This document shows positions 57,201 to 64,000 of a DNA stretch of 64,000 bases, one piece after another (the first letter of the stretch is position 1; the number at the start of each line of letters is the position of its first letter). The DNA is taken from assembly GCF_027409185.1 (NCBI RefSeq), contig NC_084462.1, positions 2,170,001 through 2,234,000 of the forward strand, given 5' to 3'. A program made the position numbers and the translations under genes. Source of the DNA: Cynocephalus volans. Lineage: Eukaryota; Chordata; Mammalia; Dermoptera; Cynocephalidae. The notes beneath the pieces were generated by a model, which saw only the letters and a program-made list of their open reading frames with translations, searched no databases and had not been told where the DNA came from.

Positions 57201-59614
57201 TTTTTTTTTTGGCGGCTGGCCAGTATGGGTATCCGAACCCTTTACCTTGGTGTTGTAACACTGCGCTCTAACCAACTGAGCTAACCCAGCCAGCCCTGAA
57301 ACTAATTTTAACAGCAGCAGCTTACGGTTTATAGAATCCTATTTATTATGTGCCAGGTAGGCACAATCAACGACCTACTGAACTGAAGCTCAGAGAAGGC
57401 AAAGTACCTGCCAAAAGTCACACGGCTGGGATGCGACCACACCAGGTAAATCCACAAGAGCAATATTTAAGGAAGGGTTGACTGGTTAGCTCAGTTGGTT
57501 AGAGACTGGCCTTATACCACCAAGGTCAAGGATTCAGATCACTGTACCTGCCAGCCGTCCAAAAAAACCAAAAAAAATTAAGGAAGGATAGATAGAGATT
57601 CACCAGGGATAAGGAAGAACATGTACCAAGGTTGGGAAGCTGGAAAGCTGTTGGGATTTGCAGGATCCGTGAGGCAGCTGGGCAAAGATGGATTGTGGAT
57701 TTAGCAACAAGTTGGCAGGTGCCAGATTCCACAGGCCCTCAAACACCAGGATGAGGGGCTGGGACCTTGCTCTGAGGGAGATGGAAGCCATGGGAGGGCT
57801 GTGGGGAGGGGAGGGCAGGGGCAGCTCTGGGTGTAGAAAGATTCTGCTGGGGCCAAGTCAGGGTCAGACTAGATGATGAGAGGATAGGAGGCGGGGACAA
57901 TGGTCCAGGGGAAAGAAGATGAGGACTGAGTCGGGACCATAGGGACAGATTTAAGAGTTTCCATAGCATCCCCAATACCTGCAGGAGGGACCCCTCTGGA
58001 GGAATCACACAGTCCACACACTGGGTAAGGTCCCCAATGAGCTCCGAGTCCCCTAGGAAGCTGTCGATGAGGCGGTAACTGGCCTAGCAAAGAGAGAAGG
58101 GAGGAGCCTAGGACCCAAGTGGGCCCCAGATCTGCTGCCTCCCCCTTTGAAAACTGGCAAGGCCAGGCCTAGCTCCAGGGTCAAACAACCAAGTTGCCCC
58201 AGGAACCCAGGGGATTAGGCTGCCCCAGGGGCTGCTGGGAACTGTAGCTCCCAAATGACAGTGCCCAGATACCTTAACTCCCCATCCTCATGTCCTGCAG
58301 CCTCACCCTCAACTCCTTCTTCAGTCTCTCTACATTGCGGATATTGGTCAGTTCTTCAAGTCCCACAAGAAGAACCTAGAAGAACCACATAGGAGAGTAG
58401 GGGCCCTGGACAACTGGTTCTAAGAGAGAAGGGCATGGAACACAAACTCCTGGGTCTTAGGGAAGAAGGGGCTGGGACCTGGGTTATTGGGTATGAGGGA
58501 GGAGGGGCTGGGGACCTGGACTCCTGGGTCTGAGAGAGAGGGATGCTAAGAGCTCAAGATTCCTGGGTTTGGGAGAAAAGGGCTGAGGCGACTCACCATG
58601 GCCCCAAACACCATCTGGAGTAGTCTCTCCAGCCTCAGCTCCGAGGTGCCCTCCTCAGGTGACAGAACAATGAGAGTGATGCTGTGCAAACGTAAGGTGA
58701 GAAGGAAGAATGAGTCCAGGCCTGAGAAACAGGGCAGTGGGTACAGTAGAGCCTACCGGTTGATCATAGAATGTTAGATATGTCCTCCCTCAGCCCAACC
58801 TGCCTCTCTTACAGAGAAAACCAGGAATCAGAGAGGGTAACGGGCTTGTCAAAGATCCCACAGCCAAATAAACAGCTGGCCTTAGAGAGATGGAACGCCT
58901 CTGGGGTCCTCTTCAACAGGAGCTATCAACCAGGCCCTGTCCCTGCCCCAAACTCCCGCCTGGGGACCTGTCATGGAAGCTTTTCCACACCACGATCGTG
59001 TCCTCGGTCCTCGCAGAACTCAGCTGCACTTCCAGATTCTGCCCGAACATGTGGACTCCATTGAGGGAGCCGATGACAGAAAACGGGAGCTGAGGAGGCG
59101 TTAGGGACATTAGACAGGAGACACATGTCCAAGCTCCCAGCCCCCTTCTCTTCAAATACCCTAAGGCAGCTCCTCTTTGGAGAAACCAGGCTTAGCCCAC
59201 TGCTCCCTGGATCCTCTACATTCAAAACTGAAACCTCCCTTGGGCCGGCCCATGGCTCGGGAAAGTGTGGTGCTGATAACACCAAAGACACGGGTTCGGA
59301 TCCTATATAGGGATGGCCGGTTCACTCACTGGTTGAGCGTGGTGCTGACAACACCAAGGCCACGGGTTAAGATCCCCTTACCGGTCATCTTTAAAACAAA
59401 CAAACAAACAAACAAAAACCCCTCCCAACCCCTACTCCCTGGAAGACCCGAAGTCCAAGCGCCTAACCCCCTTCCACTTAGGTCCAGGCGTCCAGGGCCC
59501 CACCTGCGGACGGGCGGGGTTGCCGCCGCGGCTGCTCCTGCAGAACAGGGGCACCCCGCTGGAGGCCGCGAGGCACAGCAGATGCACGGTGCTCCCCGAC
59601 CTCTCCTCCCCCAT
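54218..59614 (-). CDS. FUZ: Fuzzy planar cell polarity protein, 11 coding exons
   Basis: Fuzzy is a planar-cell-polarity effector that works with Inturned in the CPLANE complex at the ciliary base; it is built of longin-like domains. Exons (complement): 59504-59614, 58968-59089, 58597-58681, 58307-58375, 57979-58083, 56760-56957, 56521-56616, 56124-56230, 55981-56045, 55811-55885, 54218-54441. Total 1257 nt, 418 codons plus stop, the length of human FUZ. All introns are GT-AG and all phases agree. Recognisable blocks: VHLLCLAASSGVPLFCRSSR (exon 1), SVIGSLNGVHMFGQNLEVQL (exon 2), DCVIPPEGSLLQ (exon 5) and the C-terminus GLRSLATHTLHALTPLL. The start MGEERSG matches human MGEEG; an in-frame ATG 15 nt upstream (MGVFQ) is less likely. 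The last exon differs from human around LRHGEPRRGL but is open. No disabling change. Confidence 0.96.
54442..55810 (-). other. FUZ intron 10 (1.4 kb)
   Basis: Contains a Tigger-like transposon (55269-55600) and otherwise MIR-like or unique sequence; no exon was seen. Confidence 0.7.
55269..55600. mobile_element. Tigger-like non-autonomous DNA transposon
   Basis: The 332-bp element starts cagtcatgcagcacataaca and ends gttaagcgacacatgactg, so the termini are inverted, and TA flanks both ends. The interior keeps cctaggtagtaggctatacc and related palindromic text. The family within the Tigger group is not named. Confidence 0.7.
57191..57296 (-). mobile_element. Monomeric CYN-like SINE
   Basis: Long T-run then ggcggctggccagtatgggt ... 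ctctaaccaactgagctaac ... cagccagccc in FUZ intron 5. Flanks tgaagctaattt / tgaaactaattt. Confidence 0.9.
57474..57578 (+). mobile_element. Monomeric CYN-like SINE
   Basis: ggttagctcagttggttaga ... aaggattcagatcac ... gccagccgtcc with an A-rich tail, also in FUZ intron 5, opposite in strand to the copy at 57191. Confidence 0.88.
58436..58560 (+). repeat. Degenerate copies of the MED25 minisatellite unit
   Basis: Three units of the type ctcctgggtcttagggaaga ... ggggctgggacctgg sit in FUZ intron 3. They match the unit of the array at 63045-63745. Confidence 0.75.
59240..59417 (+). mobile_element. Dimeric CYN-like SINE
   Basis: Two units and an (AAAC)n tail in FUZ intron 1. The first unit has a small deletion (catggctcgggaaagtg). 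Confidence 0.9.
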
Positions 59615-59860
59615 TTGGAACACCCCCACGTGGGGACGGTCAGTGCCGGTCTTGGAGCATGCCGGTAATCACACTAAGTCAGCCTGCTGTCCAGAGCCAC
59701 CAGAGGGCGAGATGGGGAGCTCACTGGAAGAAGACTGAATTCCCGCCTGCTTCATCCGACTCTAACAGCACCTCAATCCCTGTCCCGGCACCTCCCCCCA
59801 ACCCCCTTAGGTTTACTTCCGCCCCAGCCGGAAGTCGCCGTATCCCTAACGAAGATGGCG
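59615..59860 (-). promoter_or_regulatory. FUZ: FUZ promoter region
   Basis: GC-rich DNA just upstream of the FUZ start. Two ETS-type sites face each other: ACTTCCG at 59815-59821 and CCGGAAGT at 59828-59835. A YY1-type AAGATGGCGGC follows at 59852. The transcription start is not fixed by sequence. Confidence 0.65.
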
Positions 59861-60250
59861 GCTAATTGTACTAGCAAAGCTTTGTAGTTTCTCCCTAAAG
59901 CGGTTTAACTCTATTTATTTAAGGAGGAGAATGAAGAGGTCGGCTTGAAGATGGTGACGGCACCAAGGCATTGCCTAGCAGCCATCATGTAGGATACAAT
60001 GATTTATATTATAAATTGAAAAAGTAACTGTGGCCCGATGAAAGATGACGACGTCGTCAAGGCGTTGCTTAGCAACCACCATTTAGTCAAATTTCTGTTC
60101 TAAGCTGTAAACAGCTGTGCCCTGCCCAAAGATGGCCACACGTCGAAGTCCTAACACCGACCATCCTTAAGGAGAAATCTACAAAAATACCATCTCCCCG
60201 TTATCTTAAAGGGTGGTTTGATCCGGCAAGCGTTGCCTAGTAACCACCAG
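59848..60250. promoter_or_regulatory. Tandem modules with X-box (RFX)-like motifs, FUZ side
   Basis: Five diverged modules start AAG(A/G)(T/G)G at 59852, 59948, 60042, 60129 and 60209, spaced 96, 94, 87 and 80 bp. Three end in clear X-box-like cores: attgcctagcagcc (59970), gttgcttagcaacc (60064), gttgcctagtaacc (60232). Modules 2 and 3 align without gaps over 41 bp at about 78 percent identity. RFX factors bind GTTGCC-N-RGYAAC and drive ciliary genes; the role here is inferred. Confidence 0.65.
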
Positions 60251-60511
60251 ATAAGGTGGTGGATTTTATTAGAAAAAGAAAAATCCAGAGTCATAAAAAT
60301 AACATTATTTTTGTAATGAATTTATACATGACAGCGTATTACATAGAATGTGAAAATAATACTTCCCAAATTCTTTCCCTAAAATAAGACAGTTTTGCAC
60401 AATATTCATACATGCTTTCACAAATATGATCATTGTAATAACGTTTTCATACATTCTTTTTCTCACTAAAAAGTACTAATCTAGGGCTGCAAGTTTCAAG
60501 GTTCGATTTCT

Positions 60512-60673
60512 TTCTTTTTTTTTCCAAAGATAACCGGTAAGATAACCCTTGACTTGGTGTCGTCAGCACCACGCACAGCCAGTGAGCAACCGGCCATCCC
60601 TATATGGGATCCGAACCCACGGCCTTGGTGTTATCAGCACCACACTCTACCGAGTGAGCCCCCGGCCGGCCCT
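60512..60673 (-). mobile_element. Dimeric CYN-like SINE inserted into an older monomeric SINE
   Basis: Reverse-complement dimer with a perfect duplication caaggttcgatttct at 60497-60511 and 60674-60688. The flanks themselves read as a plus-strand monomer (ggttcgatttctatatcggc, cagccgc), so one SINE landed in the B box of another. Confidence 0.88.
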
Positions 60674-60702
60674 CAAGGTTCGATTTCTATATCGGCCAGC
60701 CG

Positions 60703-60704
60703 CG

Positions 60705-60780
<76 letters not shown>

Positions 60781-60945
60781 ACACCCACACGCCACACACA
60801 CCCACACCCACACCCACACGCCACACACACGACACACCCACACCCACACCCACACCCACCCACACCCACACCCACACGCCACACACACACGCCACACACA
60901 CACGCCACACACACACACACCCAGCCGCCACACACACACACACCC
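60703..60945. repeat. (CA)n with CCCACA and GCCACACA higher-order variants
   Basis: Pure CA (60703-60777) is followed by about 165 bp of cccacacccacac and acgccacacacac blocks. It grew from the tail of the older monomeric SINE. Confidence 0.93.
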
Positions 60946-61238
60946 AAAATATATGTATGTATATGTATACATCTACTTCATCTTTTTAATGTCTTTTTAT
61001 AATCTATTTTATAGATGTAACAAATTGATTTGCCCAATCCTGTATTGGCATATGTTAGCAAACTTCTAGGGGAAGAAACAGATGCATAAAATAATTTTTT
61101 TTAAAAGTAAAATATCAATTTCTCCCTGTTGGTCCATAAAGTTTTTCTTTAGTTCATTTAAATTTATTTGACTACTGTTATGTTTGTCTTCATTTCTACC
61201 ATCTTTTACATTTCTTGTTGTCCTGTCTTTTATTTCGT

Positions 61239-61330
61239 TGTTTTTGGCAGCTGGCCAGTACAGGGATCCGAACCCTTAACCTTCATGTTATAAACGGTAC
61301 TCTAACCTACTGAGCTAACCAGCCGGTCCA
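61239..61330 (-). mobile_element. Monomeric CYN-like SINE
   Basis: ggcagctggccagtacaggg, ccgaacccttaacctt, then ctctaacctactgagctaac and cagccggtcc. Confidence 0.87.
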
Positions 61331-62439
61331 TGTTAGAAATACGTTAATTTTGTTAGGAGGGATAACGGCATATCAGTTATGCAAGGAAATGTCCATAAAT
61401 TTTGAAAGATGCCTGCCAAGCATGTAGACATAAAATGATATGACTTTAGGGGTTTGCTTTAAAATGCTTCAGCAAAGAAAAGGAAGGAGAAAAGGGATGG
61501 ATAAAGTAAATGTGACGAAATGGTGATACTGCAGTATTCAAAGGGAATGAACCCTTTTGCCTTAAAATATATTGCCAAACTGTTACGGAGCCAGTTGTCC
61601 TGACCCATACTGCCACTAGACGATATCCCACTAGAAGTTAGCCCTGGTAATTTCACCCAAACTTTCCCACCCTTATTGATATTATTCTTTCCAAAATTAA
61701 TTAACATAACAAAGGTAGAATGCTATATCATAATTGGGCTTTCTGTTAGCACTTTTTAACTGGTGAAGATAATTAGTTTTCAGATTTTTTTTGGCCTTTA
61801 AAATTTTGTGTGGCGGGGGAAGGGGGAAGCCTACTCACATTGCTCCCCAAATAATTTCTATTTTTCTAAATTATTGATTAGTAAGATTTATTTGTGCAGT
61901 AAATTTCCGTCAACACATTTGTTACAAAGATTTTCCCAGTTTATCGTTCATTTTTCAACTTGGTTACGCAGTCTTTGTGAACAAAGTGATCGGGATTTTA
62001 CGTGTTATGGCTTTACTGTAACGCTGATACTCTATTCCAGTATCCACGATTATACCAAGTATTTCTTTTTCCTTCAGATAGTTTTAAGGTTTCCTGTCAT
62101 ATTTACATTTTTAATCCACCTACAACGTATTTAAGTTCTAGGCCAGTTTTTGGTTTCTCTCCCAGAAAACAACTATCAAGTGTTGCCTAGCAACCTCCAC
62201 TTGGGTCGCAGGTCGGCTTCTTGGGGGTGGGGGTGGGGTGGGGAAACAGCGGCACACCCAAGTTGACTGCAACCTTAAAGCGTTGCCTGGAAACCTCGTT
62301 TCGGACGATGTGATTGGACCGTCACACGTCCCTCCCCCATCCCCCCCGCACAACCAGAAACTTAATCTCTGTTAGAAAACAAGGGCAGCGTATTCGTTGC
62401 ACAGCAACCAGGTCTCCCGACCCTCCCTTTGAGACGAGA

Positions 62440-63986
<1,547 letters not shown>

Positions 63987-64000
63987 GTGAGCTTTTCCCC

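Larger units (their letters stand above)
60251..62175. other. AT-rich insert between the two X-box clusters
   Basis: About 1.9 kb of AT-rich DNA holds a SINE within a SINE, a complex CA repeat (60703-60945), a monomeric SINE (61239-61330) and otherwise unassigned sequence (61330-62175, probably old L1-like or unique). No coding sequence was seen. Confidence 0.55.

Noticed and set aside
59615-59629. FUZ start at the upstream in-frame ATG (59629)
   Set aside because: The conserved mammalian N-terminus begins at MGEE (59614); five extra residues have no support.
60778-60945. Interstitial telomere repeat
   Set aside because: The CCCACA and GCCACACA blocks are not CCCTAA; they are CA-repeat variants.
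60549-61069. Frames of 146 and 171 codons rich in His-Thr
   Set aside because: They run through SINE and CA repeat sequence.

Overview
The window is nuclear DNA from a placental mammal. It carries a block syntenic with human 19q13.33: the 5' end of TSKS (minus strand), all of AP2A1 (plus), all of FUZ (minus) and the first three coding exons of MED25 (plus). I identified the genes by translating candidate exons and comparing them with the remembered human proteins; every exon boundary was read from the bases. The species is most likely a colugo (Dermoptera; Galeopterus or Cynocephalus). About 33 short SINEs are built only from one or two tRNA-Ile-like units plus an A-tail, which fits the colugo CYN family, and I saw no Alu and no horse-, carnivore- or rodent-type SINE. 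This species call is an inference.

Layout. 1-12727: repeat-rich DNA that should be TSKS intron 2. It holds an L1 3' half, a four-deep nest of LTRs, a broken older L1, and an MLT1-like LTR in which a 20/21-bp minisatellite has grown to about 1.6 kb. 12728-13568: TSKS coding exons 2 and 1. 13569-19100: intergenic repeats, including a well-preserved solo LTR at 17630-18190. 19100-19912: AP2A1 CpG-rich promoter with five CCAAT boxes, and coding exon 1. 19913-53816: AP2A1 coding exons 1-24 (978 codons), with two long repeat-filled introns (intron 1, 12.4 kb; intron 4, 7.7 kb, which contains an RPS24 processed pseudogene). AP2A1 intron 19 is a U12-type AT-AC intron. 53814-54220: AP2A1 and FUZ end tail to tail. 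54218-59614: FUZ, 11 coding exons, 418 codons. 59615-62760: FUZ/MED25 head-to-head intergenic region with two clusters of X-box (RFX)-like motifs, separated by about 1.9 kb of AT-rich sequence and repeats. 62761-63986: MED25 coding exons 1-3; intron 2 holds a roughly 37-bp minisatellite.

Function. AP2A1 encodes the large alpha subunit of the AP-2 clathrin adaptor. FUZ is a planar-cell-polarity effector needed for ciliogenesis. MED25 is a Mediator subunit. TSKS is a spermatid protein. They are neighbours by conserved synteny and are not an operon. The only regulatory links I can see are the shared FUZ/MED25 upstream region and the converging AP2A1/FUZ 3' ends.

No new multigene system is visible. 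The most notable signals are the X-box array beside a cilium gene, the minisatellite born inside an MLT1 LTR, the AT-AC intron, and a distinct GC-rich SINE subfamily.
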